This document shows positions 32,301 to 47,300 of a DNA stretch of 64,000 nucleotides, in pieces. This DNA comes from Alentia gelatinosa (lineage: Eukaryota; Annelida; Polychaeta; Phyllodocida; Polynoidae), in NCBI GenBank assembly GCA_950022655.1, contig OX465583.1, forward strand, positions 14,221,298 to 14,285,297, in the 5' to 3' direction. Each line of letters opens with the position of its first letter. Position 1 is the stretch's first letter. Both the position numbers and the translations under genes were made by a program. Under the pieces are notes generated by a model. That model saw nothing but the letters and a program-made list of their open reading frames with translations. It was not told the origin of the DNA and searched no databases.

Positions 32301-35300
32301 AGTTAAGGGAACCTGCCAGAATGCCTGTGATGCATCTAACTTGGAGAAAACTGTGGCTCCATGGATATCTGCTAAGACTTCTTCTTTGGTTTATAGCTAA
32401 TATTGTTCCAGAAGTATCCCTTTTGTCACAAGGGTCAAGGCAGACTCTCGAAGAGCCATTTGGGTTGGTAACTACCACAATCTCATGCACCCACTCTGTT
32501 GGTTCCTGCTGTTTGTGAATTACTCAAAGGGCCACCATTCTATCCAGTCTTGTCTTCAATTTCCCTCTCACAGCCATTGGGTCTCTGAGGCTCTGATGCT
32601 CAATTGTATCTCTTTCTTCAGTCCAGTTTCTCACAGGAGTCCATTCCACACCATCTCGGCCCACAAACTTGACCAGATGATAATTGTCACATACCTGTAC
32701 CTTCACTATACACATTCCCTTTGTCAAGATGGGCTGGTGATTGTAATCAGTGAGAAATATGCTGGTTGGATACTATCGTGAAACTGGATGAGTTTTAATC
32801 TGGGCTCCGGTATGCGACGACTGGAGTTTGGGGCAGTGATATCTGGAGCCAAAACTCAAGGAGTCGCATACCGGAGCCTAGATTAAAACGAATAAGGTTT
32901 TGATTTTATCCTACCCCCTGTGAACGATATTTTTATGTGAGGATAATAACAAAAAACACGATAAAAACTTTCTGAAGTCCTCCATATAGCTCTCCTTGGT
33001 GCTCTGAAGGTGCTTGGAACTACTTTCAGCTGCTGTTCTCTGATTGGTCCATTTTTTGTTAGCTCCTAGGAGCGATTTTTTATCCGTATGCGACATACAG
33101 GCACATACGGAAAGTCAATGTTAAGCCTATGGGGTTTTATATAGGGGTAGGATAAATTTTTGGTTTTGCCCCAAGAGCACAGAAATCCCAATAACTCAGC
33201 AGATTTGTTCCTGCTTCTGTGTCTAGTCGGACTACGATTTATATAGAACTGTATCGAGATTAGTATAAATACTCAATACTCCAAGAGTTTGGATGTACCG
33301 CAATCGTTATTAAGGCGAAGCCGAGTGACGATTATGGCACATCCAAACGAGTGGAGTATTGTGTATTTTACTATTCGAGTGAGGTTCTGGATTTATCTCA
33401 ACCCTTTCTATGATATTAAATAGTATATTCATATTGTAGGGACCCGTGCAAGTCGACTATGACTTGGGCACGTCTACTACGCCTTTCTAAATATAGCCGC
33501 GGCCGGGACAGCCGACCAAGCTGTGGGACCGGTTGATACAACTTGTTTTCCCGCGGTTTTGGAATAGGCCACCCGCCGCTGGCTATTATAGACACCGTGT
33601 TGGGACCAGTCTAGACTGGTTTCTCACCTGTCAGGTTGAGAACCAGCAGTGAGGATTGATCCTGAGGAGTTGGCCAGGCAACTAGCGGGACCCACTGGTT
33701 TGCTGGTGACCAGGCTGAATAAGAATACCCCTTTGGAGAATCAGCGGGATTCTTGCACATGCTCAGTGGGGACATGGGCTGTATATAAGCAGCCTGCTGT
33801 GGCTTACTGAGACACACTGGGGTGTGGAGAGACTACGTGCGGTCTCTCTGCAGGGCTCTGTTTCTGTGCTCCACCGACGGGAGCTAGTTCTCAGGACTAG
33901 CTGTTGACCGGTTCTGGTCCCCTAGGGGGTGGAGTCAGAGTACCTCGGTTCTCTAGGAGGAGAGGGTCGGACCCGTGTGTCCCTTCTCCGGATAGAGTTC
34001 TGGGATCCCGAGAGATGCGATCAGGGTTGTGTCCACCGACCAGAGAGGTTTTTCGTTGTGTACCTGCTCTGTGAAGGTGTTTGACCTCCCTGTGATCCTC
34101 GAGGGCAGAACCACGGTGCTGGGTGGTTGTGGTAAAACACAGCTGCGGGTTAGCGGGTGGGACCAGCACCGAGATGGCATCTTGGACCAAATACTGTAGT
34201 GGTGCTCGGGAGGAGCTTTGGCTGGACCCGTCACCCAACCATTACAATATTAAAAAAATTAGAATATATTTAGCAAATCCATATTACGTCATCTCACATT
34301 CACTACGCCACGGCCGTGGCGTAGTATTGTCACTTTACCAGGGTGATCGCTAAGTATTTTTTTCTAACGTTATTCCTATGGCTAAACTTGTACCAGGGGT
34401 GAGATAATACTCTATCACCTATCTTCAGTGGCTGTATCCATTTATAGTACTGAGAAATCCAGACTTCATTGACACTTACTACACTAATAAAGATCTGTTG
34501 TTCCCCCACATTTCCCTTTGCTCTTCTCCTGTATCCTTGCTCACAAAATGCACCTTGATTTTACATAACTTCTCATAGTGTGGTCTTAGTTTACATTTGT
34601 TGCACTTTGATCTGAATTCAGGCCAACTTTTCCTCTTATGGTTCGTTCCACACCTGCAACAGTAATACATCAAAGAAGAAAAAAATAATACTATGTTGGT
34701 CTTCTTAAACTCAGAAAATTCCACAGTCCATGTATTGATATCACACGGTTTCTATTAAACTTGTAGCATTTGTTCTGAATTAACTCCAATTCTAAACAAA
34801 AGTCATCTTTAAGTAAGACATTGCATTAATGTGTGTTCCCGGTCCAACCGTGATTGGAGCAATATTTCACTCTAACCGAAATAAGTTATATTCTTTCTGT
34901 ATATTCCCGCTGCTGTAGGAAATTTGAATTGGAGTTGCGGACGTACAATGGCGATGACCCGCTCAGTGTCTGGTACGACTACATCATGTGGACGGAACAA
35001 AACTACCCCAAGGGTGGCAGTTCCCAGCTCTCACAGCTCCTCGAGCAGTGCATAGCGCAGTACAAGGACGATGAGAAGTACAAGAACGACCAAAGGTTCC
35101 TCAAACTCTGGATCAAATTTGTAAGTAATTATTTATACAGGGATGTCAGTTTTCCTTGTTTCCGCGGAATTCCGTGTTTTCATTTTTGGAATAAGATATC
35201 CTTTTTTCTTGTGTAAAATGAACATAACAATTAAAAAATACTCAAATCAACCATGACTCATAAATTCCCCAATTAACCTGCCTCCAGACCCATGTTCCGC

Positions 35301-38300
35301 AGTGATAATGTTATTTGTATCTGCTATATTTTAGGTCCTTTTGGTGTATATATAGATCTGATGTCCAACCCTGTATTGCCAGGGAAATATTTCCTTGTTT
35401 TTTTCTGACCCCAACTGACATCCCTGTTTATATAATTTTATAAGGATTAAAATATCTTTACTAAAGATCTGTGATAACAGATACCTATTTTGATGTATGT
35501 GAGCCTACATACGGTTGTTGGATTTTAAATTTTTCCAAGAGTTCATTATTGCTAATTGTTTAGTTTTCTGGCTTCCAACATTTTGTAATGGTTGTTCTTA
35601 TCACCTGATATAGTGTTCTATCTACTCTCTGTTTCTCCCTCTCGATAGAACTCTCAATTAAAAAAGAACAATAATCGGAAATAGGTAAAAAACATGATTT
35701 CGCTATTCTAATAGTTGTGTTCCATCTAAAAGGTGGCATATTTTTCTGAATAAATACAATTTATAATTCACTTTTTTAATACATTCATGTGCATTCGGGA
35801 TAAAAGAGAGCGTTTCGTCTATATGTGCTCCCAAATAGTTCATGCTTTCAGAGGTCTTAATACAATATTCTCTAACATAATGTTAGTTTTATGCAGACAT
35901 CGTCAGAGTTCCCAGTAAGCTAGATCATATCGATTACTCAGGAATTACATTCTAACTTTTTCCTGGTGTTTTGAACATGGATTCGAAGATCGTTCGTTAA
36001 GCTTATGCTCCGATATAGATGTAACCCTTCTTGAAATTGTAGGCACAGCTATGCACTGATCCGCGGGAAATCTACAGCTTCATGTATAACCAAGGCATCT
36101 GTAGTGGACTCGCCTCTTTCTACGAGACCTGGGCGTCTGACCTAGAGATCGTAGGGAACACCAAAAAAGCAGACACTGTTTACCAACAAGGCATTGGCAA
36201 TGGGGCCCAACCCCTTGACTGGTTAATACAGAAACACAGGTGAGTCGGGGGTTAGATGATTGTTAATGTGATTTTATACCTACCTAGCTTGTAGATTTTT
36301 TTTTTTTTTTTAATTTTTATGAAAACGAACGGTACAATCACCCATTACAGGGCGGTCTTCCTTGTGTTGTCCGGAACGAGTACATACATAGAGCACAGGA
36401 CATTGCAATAGACTTTTTTTTTTTTTCTTTTCTTTTCTTTTCAGGGTGTTTTGCCACGTCTTAACAATTTTGACATTACAATAGACAAAACCACAGTAAA
36501 CACAAAGACAAACAAACATAGATAGACGTGATAGGGTATGTGTGTTGCCTCACGGTTCTGGTACTACCTCATATTTCCTTTATAGATCTTGCTGTCGTTT
36601 AGACACAAGTAAATTAAACCCATTTTATATAAAAAATAAAAAATTAGAGAGAGAAAAAACAGTAGGAAAAAAACCCAACATATTCTCTCGTCTTTTGACC
36701 CAAAATACATATGAAGAAATGAACCTTTCCTCGATAACTATAGATAAGATATATATGGATACAAGGTCAGGGTGGCCGAAAAATATATTTTCCTAGTTGT
36801 GTTTAGAAGAACTGGGTTCGAAGAATTAGGTATGTCTGAACACACAACTGATTTCATTTGGCCACCCTTCCTCTGTCTCATTATTAGATACCTGAATATC
36901 ATTAGAAACTACTACTTATCGTTTTGAATGACAGTAAGTCACATGGTGCGGAGGACAAACTATTTATTCGTCACTCAATGACCAATGAAATCGTTTCAGG
37001 TGACCAGTAAATGTGAGCCATTCGCACACAGGTATACAATGATGAGAAGCATCCATTTAAGAATACTAAAGAAGAACCCAACAAGTTTAGGTCAAAGTCG
37101 TTGTTCGCCACGAGTTTGATGCGGAGTGGTATGAACGAGGCGACAGCCGAGTGAATATCATGTAGCATTCAAACGAGTTGCAGAATGACTTCTTTGACCA
37201 AAACGAGTTGCTTTCTGTATTTATCTCACCCCTTTACACATTAAAAGAATGGATGACACACAGGATATAGACCATGGAGAACGGACCGCAATACTCGTAG
37301 GGGCATGGAGAACGAGTTCCCAATGTTAAGCCTATGGGCATTTATTCCAGGGGTGAGATAAATCGCTATGACCTTCTAGTTGCAGCCGATGCAAGTAAAA
37401 GGAGGAAAGTACACATTATGATAACTTTATATCTTATAACAGGAATTTCCAAGCCAGAGTTGTTGCTAGGGCTTCCCGTGGAGAGACAAGTATGGAGGTT
37501 GGACCGGATCAGCAAGAAGACGCAGAAAACCGAGTATCACTTGGTGTTGTCAGAACCCACGGTCGCTCAAAGAAAGTGGGCTCCATACGAACTCCACTTT
37601 CCAAACCAGCAGTTCTCCAGGCGCCAAACACCCATAAGCCAGCATCCAATGTGCAGGGTCCTGCCTTTACCATATTCCAGGACCAGGAGAATATTCCAGC
37701 GTCGCTCCCTCCACAAACGAAGCAGTGGGCCAAGGTCCCCATTCAGTCACAAGTCAATAGGGAGAACGAGCGCAAGGCTGGAAAATGGACTGAGGCTCAA
37801 GTATGTGTTATTCTACTGGAATGCTGTTATTTTCTCTAAAATATAGATATAATGATGACGTAGTCAGGACGGCGAGGATTAGATCACGATAAACTAATGG
37901 TGCACATAAAAAACCTAGCAAACCTATTCAGCCTACAGAGTATGTGATTCTTTTCTTTTTCTCATTAATTTGATCAATTCTCTTCTGTCAATATCACAGA
38001 CCTTCCAGTGAACGTCTCACAAGCACATGAACTTTTTAAGAAATATTTTACATCAATTCACATGTTCGCGGTATGCTATGTACATAAATAGTAATAAAAA
38101 AAGGTAGTAAAGACATTAAATGAATCGTGATAATATAGATGAGAATAGTGGTTGGAGGATGGCTTGTTCTTTTAATACTCCTAACTATCTTGTCCGTCCT
38201 CTTTAATTATGTACCTACCTGTACATACTCTGAATTTTCCAACGTTTTCTGTCTGGATTTGCTGTGGTTCAAAGCCCATTGCATTCCACTGTTTGTCACT

Positions 38301-41300
38301 CCTGAATCAAGATTTTTATTGATTCATGAAACGTGGCTATGGCACTTCTATGGGCAACCGATGCTACCTTGAAAATGACAATTACTCATCAAATCCAAAC
38401 CGTTGCTATGCATTCTCCAGGTAAGTGATGTCAGAGAGAACATCACGCATAACAACCACCCTTCACAACAGTGACATCACACTTTTGTGGGCGTTTTCTG
38501 GAGCTATATTTAGACAAAAAAAACGGACAGGCTAACACATTAGGTTTATGGTTAGGGGATCTGTTAAAAAAAAAAAAAAAAAAAAATGAATCAAGATTTT
38601 TGTTGAATCATTTCTAGGTGCGTCCACGACCAGGGTTTAGTGGGCCGCCTGTGGCACCCGAGCCAACGTTCCGTATCCACGAAGACGAGAATGTACCACA
38701 GCCTCAGGCCACTCCGCGCAGGGTGAACCTGGAGGCCAACCACGTGCTCAGCGCCCGCAAACAGAAGCCAGTCCACGACCCGCTGGAGGCACTCAGAGCC
38801 ACCCCAGCAGAAACCAAGCAGATCCCCATGTACTGCAAGCACCTGGTGTACACAGGGGCCGAGGAGTTCTCACTGGAGGAGATCCGGGCCGCTTATATCA
38901 TTAAAAAACAGGAGCAAATCCAGATGAAAAAACTCGAAGGTTAGTGCTAGGTCCATGGCAGCTAGTGATGCGCTTGCAACATTTTGTCATCCCTTGTGCC
39001 AAAGTACCATTTAAGGTAAAGGATTGTTGGTTGCAGGGATGCCAGTTCTCAGGGTATTTCAGGTTTTCAGGTATCTCTATCAACTTTCAATATGAGTCTT
39101 AATTCTATTGAAATGATGTGTAGCTCTAAGTAGGCGGCCAGTGGCAGGAGCCCGGCGTGGTAGCCTGGTGACTGGAGTCAGGCTGCAGCCAGTGGTACCC
39201 TACAAGTCCCAGGGCCTTGCAGAGTCAGGGGAATGCACCTGAGAACTCAGTGACGCTATGGTTGGCTGCCACCGGTTAGGTGGAGACCCCTGAAACCCCT
39301 GAATCAAGAACTATGTTTGGAGAGTGGAGCTTAATGAAACTTGAGCTGCTTGTGACCTCAGGAGGCTGGTGGTGGTGGCGTGCACTAAGGGGTGATCATA
39401 TAGTAGACTTGCTCAGGTGTTTAGTTTATTTCTATATATTAAGAAATTGAACTTTTTGCTACTGATTTCAAATATGTAAATATCAAATACTCTTTATAGT
39501 CACTGATACTGACACAAATCATTATTATATTTGTACTGATCTTTAATATATAATGTCGAATAATCAGCATGTCAAAGATAAAAATGGTAGTAGAATAGGG
39601 AGTTAACATTTCAAGGTTTTTTTTAGACCTCACTGGCATCCCTGTGGTTGATAAATAGGGGTGTAAATATTTTCGCTTTTTCTGAAACCTCACTGGTATC
39701 AATGAACAAGGATGATCTAGATAATGGCAGTAATTGTTACCATTTGGTGTAATAGTTCAGGAATGATATAACCTGGTATCATTCGTTAACCCTTTAAAGA
39801 CGGGGGTCTGTGACAGAGCCCTGTTGGCTGGGGCGGGAACTTTTGGATTGGCATAACTCCAGGGGACGGGCCAAAATTTGTCTAAACCCATATTCCATTT
39901 TTTGATCACGTGATATGACACATCATTCTTATCTATATTATTTGGTTTACCAAATGATATCAAATAATATATCATAGGTATATTCTCTGAAAGTTTCAGA
40001 TATATTGATCAATTATTTCTTCATAAAACAATGAAATGGTAAATATTACTAAATTTCATAAATAATGCCTCAAGGCATTATCCGGTCTATGCTGGGGAAT
40101 GCCTCAAGGCATTATCCGCCCTGAAAGGGTTAAGAATGATGTATTCAGTTCTGATTCATTAGAAATGATAGACTAGTAATTGAAGCCCTCTCCTGGTGTT
40201 TACAGAAGAACGTCGGCAGGTGGAGGCGCAGCTCCGAGCACAGCAAGAGGAACTGGCAGCCATTGTTCAACAAAAACTGCGAATGGAGCAGGAGATGTAA
40301 GTTTTATACTGTCACAATGCTAAGTGGATTAGAAATGAATAAAAAGTAAAATCCTGATTTGTGAGTTCTACCACAAGATTTTCTTTTGATTTTGTCATCC
40401 CTTGAATAAAATGTTGGCGTTTCCAGCACCTGGTTTCTGATGAGAGTGTTGGTCAAAGCTAGAATTCTATACGTACCTCCATGAGACATGGCAAGATAGC
40501 ATTAATTTGGAAGGGCGTCTCCTGATGACATATTGATCGCTATCAAACAGCAGACCTGTCCAGTAAAAGTGACCCACCTGTGCAGTTTCCACGCATTGAA
40601 ACCCTCCAACTCACAAAATTCATAGCATTCACTCTCGCCTAGTATGTAAGTAGCTAATCTTGGCTTTCCAAAATCAGCTCTTAGCAAATGTCCACGAGAT
40701 GCTTATTTACTACGCATTACAGGCAAGAACAGCAGAAACTGCAGCACACAATTACAGAGATGGAGGGAACTGAGGAACCGGAGAGGCCTGTAGCCATGAC
40801 AGAGTGTGACGCTGACCTATGTACATCTGACAGCATGTCCACACAAAAGTAAGATTTTATATCTCTGAAGTACTGGCCAGAAATCCTCATTTTAAGTTAT
40901 GGGGCAAAAGTTTAAGAGCCTGTCAACTTCGGTGGCCAAGTGGTAGGGGTGTTCGCCTCGAGCATGGGAGGTCGTGGGTTAAAACCCGGTCGGGTCATAC
41001 CAAAGACTTACACAAAAATGTACCCACTGCCCATTCGGCTAACACCCGCCATGAGAATGAGGAGTAGGGGTCTAGGGCCCGAGTGGAAGAACGGCTATAT
41101 AGCCGAATTCGGTGATTGTGTTGTAACACAATATCCCCTTACTACTACCTTATGTGGCACATTGATCGTTGATATGTACTGGTATTTCTCCAATCGCCAT
41201 TTTAGAAATAAATTAGTAATGCTAACAAATTATGTGATATTCAAAATACTTATATTTGTTCATACAAAAAGATCACTTTGACGAGACTCAGTCTTTGACA

Positions 41301-44300
41301 CTAGGGTATTTTCGATAATTTGGTATTATTGATACATTAGTTTGGAAATAGTGAACCTCCGGGAGATACGAATATTCCTTGTGTCCATGTAAATGTAAGT
41401 CTCGCTCATAGGTATAAAATAAAACATAGTCTGACGATTAACTCTTTGCAGACTGCTGGCTTTTCATTTGTCGTCTACCTCGCTCCAAGACGCTGGTTCC
41501 GGCAGTATGACTGACAAAAGCATCCTAAACAGGCAGACGCCGGAAACAAGTGTGTATGGTAGAGCTACACCACAAAGTGGAGTAAGTATTCAGTCACCCT
41601 AAGATATGGTGCATAGTTAGACATGTGAGGGGCTAACCGTTTCATGTTTATTTCGATGCTACATATGGAATTAGCCAAATGTATACCCCGTGTAAACATG
41701 GAGAATTATACTGCACATATAGTATAAACACTGTTAGAATTTTAGTATACCACATCCCAAATATAGATCTATGACAACCTGGGGAATTACACTAGAAATA
41801 CAAAACCAGTAGAGTGTTATAATAGATCTTTAAAGACCTACAATATTATACTAGACACATATAACTACCAGTAGAATTTCATTATGGATCTCAAAAAACC
41901 AGGAGAGTTTCAACTAAGCCACGATATTACTTCCAGTAAGTGCTGTCGATAGCCATGAAAACGTCATGCACAGTAGATTTAGCAATGAATATGTTACAAG
42001 TGCTACAAATAATGATAATATCGTAAAACCGGATGAGTTTTAATCTGGGCTCCAGTATGCGACGACTGGAGTTTGGCGTAGTGATATCACGAGGCGGAGC
42101 CGAGTGATATCCGGAACCAAAACTCCAGGAGTCGCATACAGGGCCCAGATTAAAACGAATAAGGTTTCGATTTTATCCTACCCCCTGTGAACGATATTTT
42201 TATGTGAGGATGATAACAAAAAACATGATAAAAACTTTCTGAAGTCCTCCATATAGCTCTCCTTGCTGCTCTGAAGGCGCTTGGAACTACTTTCATCTGC
42301 TGATCTCTGATTGGTCCATTTTTTGTACGCTCCTAGGAGCGATTTTTTATCTGTATGTGACATACGGGCGCATACGGAAAGTCAATGTTAAGCCTATGGG
42401 ATTTTATATTAGGGGTAGGATAAAACACTGTACCATCTCCAAGTGACTGGTGCAAGATGGCTATTACTTACCGGAAACAATTGAAATAGCACGATTTGGT
42501 ATAGTGGGAACCGAGCCATTGTAATATACATGTACAATAAAAACTGGGAGATATTTTTACCAAATACCTTCATTTGATTGTTGCCAGAAGCTGACTGCCC
42601 CCTCGCCCACAGTGAACACTAGGGACGCGATGCGACTTGTGAACGGACTCTTTAACCAGTCTATTCCTGGGGACAACATGTGGGGTCGACAGAGCAGCTC
42701 TTTGAGCGAACCACCGCCTTCAAGTGTGCTACCCAGAGGTATGTGTCGCCCTCATTTCTATAATCCTGTAATGTTTGCAGGGATACCTGTTTGCAGGATT
42801 TTGCCTTCATGTAAGAGTTTGATCTTAGTCTAAAAATTACTTGAAAATTTCCAGAAATCATATGAATATTTATACGCTCCAGAGGGCCCCGTATTACGAA
42901 GGTCGATGACCAACATTATCGCCAAACCTACCTTGGCCATATAGTTTGGCGATTGTGGCCATTTTGCCATTCCCTCGTATTACCAAGATTATTGCCAATG
43001 TCTCCATTTTCTCTGCATTTTCGATGATAATAGTATTTGCTATGCACTTTTACTGGCTTTGGAGAGCCCTTCTCATTGGAAAAAGTATAACGTTCTTTCT
43101 CATTAAAAAAAAACCCTTTGTATCTGAGCAGCGCCACCAGCGGCAGCCCCCTTCAGCATATTTGTGGATGAGAATGAACCTCCATCAGCTAAGAAGATGG
43201 ACGAGGACGAGGAGAATCTGGAGAACAGGTACGCTACACCCCAGGGATGCCCACACATTCTGTTACTTGGGAAGATAATCCTATCAAGGTTTTCCAAAAC
43301 CATTGTTAATACGATAAGAATAAATCGCCTCCATGTAGCACTTTCATCATATTATACCCAATTCGTAACTATGGTATCTGATCGCTTGGGAAAATGTTCA
43401 CTAGAGAATTAATAAGGTTAAACTTTATTATTCAAATTGTTTAAAAATAAAAAATAGGTAGATTGTATAAAGATGTACAGCGATCGAACACCTGTTCACC
43501 TCAAGTTGTCAATGTTGTATGAAAATGTTTTGCTTGGAAGAACGATCATAATGATCGAATGCGAAATAAAAACTTTTAAAAAAAGAAAAAAAGTTTGACA
43601 ACAACAACAACAACGTTTTGTTAGTCGAATCCGACCTGTTTCCATGGTTAGCGATGAGAATTAGAATGAAGGAATGCGTATAATGAAAAAGAAAATATCT
43701 TAAAAGGGGGCAAGAAACTAGTGTAAAGCAATACACTTTATGGAACTAAGATGCTGAATAAAGATGATGCTGCTATAAACATTTCAAAAGTATGTTTTCA
43801 GATATTTATAAATGTGATATCTGGGGCAGTTAGGAAATGGATCAATTTCTAAAAGAAAAGAAAAGACATCCTGCCTCGAGAGCAATGGCATGCTTTCTAA
43901 ACTGTTTTCTTTTTGAGTCAGTGGGGACATCTCGTTGAGCAGTGCAATACACCTTTACTCTACACTATCCAGTCAGTGACATGTATATGCTTGTTTCTCG
44001 TGTATTGTGGTTCAGACCGCCGAGTGGGTACGAGAACGGTCCAAAGCGCCGAGTGTTGTCGGGAATCCTGCAGCCGTCGGCCGACATCCCCTGCGCCCCG
44101 CCCGGCGCCCACCCCGAGGACATGGACGACGAGGACGACGATGGGGACATCCTGGCTCAGCCACTTAGTCAGGTATACCATGCTTACTTTCATGTATTTT
44201 TTCTCGGGGATTACAGACTCCCACTTTCCAAAAAAAAAAAAAATTCATAAATTTCTTTATTGAGTTCCAAATCTTACATATTTCTTTTCGTCGAGTACAT

Positions 44301-47300
44301 TATAATCTCAATAAAGAGGCAACAGACCTCAGCCCATACAAAGGGCTGGTTTCCCGGTCTTGCCATCCCATAGCATTCAGTACAACCTTTTATCCTACCC
44401 CTAATATAAAATCCCATAGGCTTAACATTGGGTTTCCGTATGCCACGCTGACTGGCATACGGAGTTTTATATGCCACTAGTGGCATACAGCATTGTTATC
44501 ACGTAATATTCCAAAATCGAGGAGATAGGGTAGGATAAAATCAAAACCGGATTCGTTTTAATCTTGGCCCCCCCCATTCCACTCCTGAAGTTTTGGCTCC
44601 GGACTTCACTCGGCTTCGCCTCATGAAGTCACTTTGCCAAACTCCAGTCGTGAAATACGGTCACCAAGATTAAACCTCATCCAGTTTTACGATAGTATTT
44701 CTGTGGAGCCATGAACTTACAGAGAACACATTCCCGATGAATATTAGTTTTGAAGCTTTCCCCGCTGGTAAGGCCATGACCTTAGCTTTTTCAATCCATC
44801 AAGAAACTGTATGTGATTAAGACAGGTTATATTAATAAACAACCACCCTAACAGAAACATTCTTATGTCACCGTATCATATTCACCTAGAGGTTTGAGCT
44901 TTGGTATTAGGAAAATACTGTCTTAGGTTTCGTGTACGTTGCATGTTACGCGGTTCTCGTTCCGATTGTATGTCCTGAGCTCATAGAGCGAGGGCCATAC
45001 GACTGGGATGAGAACCAACAAGGCCTCCAAGGCTGTGCTTCTCTTTCACTATACTTATTGCTGATATAAAGACGTTGTACCTGTGACCTTCCGTCATTGG
45101 GAGATTCCTCCAATTTCTCAATGTGATTCTTGCATGTAAAACCTTATCTAAGACGTTATCTATACTCCTAAGCGTGAGAAACTCCTAGTAGCGCATTGTT
45201 CTTTGAACTCTGGTCATAAAGAAATGTATGTTTTAAAGCTAAAAGTATCCTTTTTTGTTTAGTAGGTCCTTTTTTGAGATTCTCTAGATAAAGAGTAGGT
45301 TGATAAATAATTGTTAGTGCGTCTTTTTTTTTTATGTCGCTTTATTTACCCTGGGTACGATTAGGCAGTAACTGCCTGTTTACAATCAATAACCAGCATT
45401 TGTAAGTCATATTGTTTGGTAGTATCTGCGATTCCCTAACTATCAAGGTAGGCAACAGTAAATAATAGAAAAGATCCAATATATTATATGGGATATATAG
45501 AAACAAAAAACAACAAAATGACATAGACAATCAAAAATTACTAGTACATAGTCTCAACTTTTTAATGCAATTTAGCTAGAGATCATTGTCACTCAGTCAT
45601 TTCATATATATACCCCCTTTGTTCATCTCCCATTATTTTCCCACTATTTCAACCCACAATTTCTGGTCTGTTGTGAACAGGACGAGCCGGTAGACTGTAT
45701 GGATGGCGGGGCGGAGTTTGCGGACCTCACGTTCGCGCCTTACTGCAGCTCCACCCGTAACTTCACCGCCATCACTAAACAGCTTGCCGCCACTCGCTTC
45801 CTAGACACCATGGACGTGCCTTATGAGGAGACAATCACTGCCGGCGCCAAGCTAACCAGCGCCACCCAAATGTCGTCTGCTCATAACGTGACCCGGGGAT
45901 CCACTCAGAAAGCGACCTCTATGATCACGTCTCAGACTGCGAGCATGGAGATCAGGGCTGACGGTTCCAAGCGATCTGACACGTTCGGTAGCCTCTCTAA
46001 CCTCAGGTAAGTGTTTTTTTTAAGCGCTTTATTTTCTCACTCTTATTAAACAGAGATGACAGATTTTGACGGTTCCAAGGAAATCCACTTTCTCCTCATT
46101 TTCAGTACATGAAATCATATTTCCAAGTGTACAACAGAAATGATATAAAATGAGTCATGCAGTAAACGAGGCCTCTACCGCGACTATTGTGGGGGAAAAA
46201 GTCTGAAATTCAGGACTTATTCAGTCAATAAATCTCCATGAGAATTTGAGGCTTATAATACAGAGCGAGGAATATATCATCATAACATAAGATAACCCTA
46301 TTCATGGGAATAAACCCGTGAGTTAAACCTTACCACAGCCCCTCAGCCCCATGCCATTGCCAACACAGGCATGTTTCTCCTGTCTTTTCGGTCTCAAAGA
46401 GGCAGCAAATAATAATACTTTCATTTTTTTTCTGATCCCTGCTGACATCCAGAGATGGCAATTTTCCACTTTTCCAAAGACGTCCACTTTTTCCTTTTAA
46501 GTATGTGAGTTAAGTATTTTTCCGTGTTATAAAACAAAGAAAAAATGTTCGAGCCTCATTGATGTCACTTAACTGGTGGTCTTAACCTCCCCACACACCT
46601 TAAGCCCTATGCAGTGGATGCAAATATATAAAAAAAAAAAAAAAAAAAAAAAAAATGACGTGTTTTCACGGTCTCCCTGAGGCAGACAATTTCCAATGAA
46701 AAATATTTCCACTTTTTTCTTCTTCTGGCATCCCTGCGTTTTGTAACAGTGCCATCAGGGAATGTAGCGACGAGATGACAAAAGCCGGAACAACGACGAC
46801 GACGACGGAGACCTCAGAACAACAGGCGCTTCCCTCTAAACCCCACCCGGCGCTAAGCTCGACGAGGACGGCAGACACCAGTGACCGCCTACAGACGTCC
46901 ACCACCGCTCGTCCGTGGCGCAGGTCGGCCACGGCTACGGCTACGGCTACGGTCACGGCCTCCCTCACCGACTCCATGCTGACCAAGACGGGCGGCGCCA
47001 CGTCGATGAACCAGACGTGTCACGAGATTGACGTCACTAACTACGTGGCGGAGGAGGACGCGGTCGACCTGCTCTCACAGTCCGTCATGGTGAACCCGGA
47101 CCACGACCCCTTCGACGAGGATCTCCTACGCGGCTTCCTGGCCGGGCTGGAGCGGCCGCTGGAGACGTACGCGGCGTACCACGCGGTCAGCCGCCCCCTG
47201 CCCGCCTTCAGGGCCCGGGCAGGTGTTCTTCTGGGTGAGTCTCAGCCCCGGCCATCTAGTGAATTCACAGGGATGCAAGTTTGCCGACAATTGACGGAAA

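Larger units (their letters stand above)
30890..34725 (-). mobile_element. Decayed Ty3/gypsy retrotransposon, minus strand, broken by later insertions
   Basis: Pieces run in the normal order on the minus strand: gag zinc knuckles (34.7-34.5 kb), reverse transcriptase (32.7-32.2 kb), RNase H (32.1-31.5 kb) and integrase core (31.2-30.9 kb). Several stops and frame changes show it is dead. Foldback elements at 33.25-34.41 kb and 32.77-33.15 kb interrupt it between gag and RT. The domain style resembles invertebrate K02A2.6-type gypsy elements. Confidence 0.85.

Noticed and set aside
40928..41005. Functional tRNA gene
   Set aside because: The B box and stems are degraded and a non-tRNA body follows, so it is a SINE head. 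The same applies at 17.8 and 22.0 kb.
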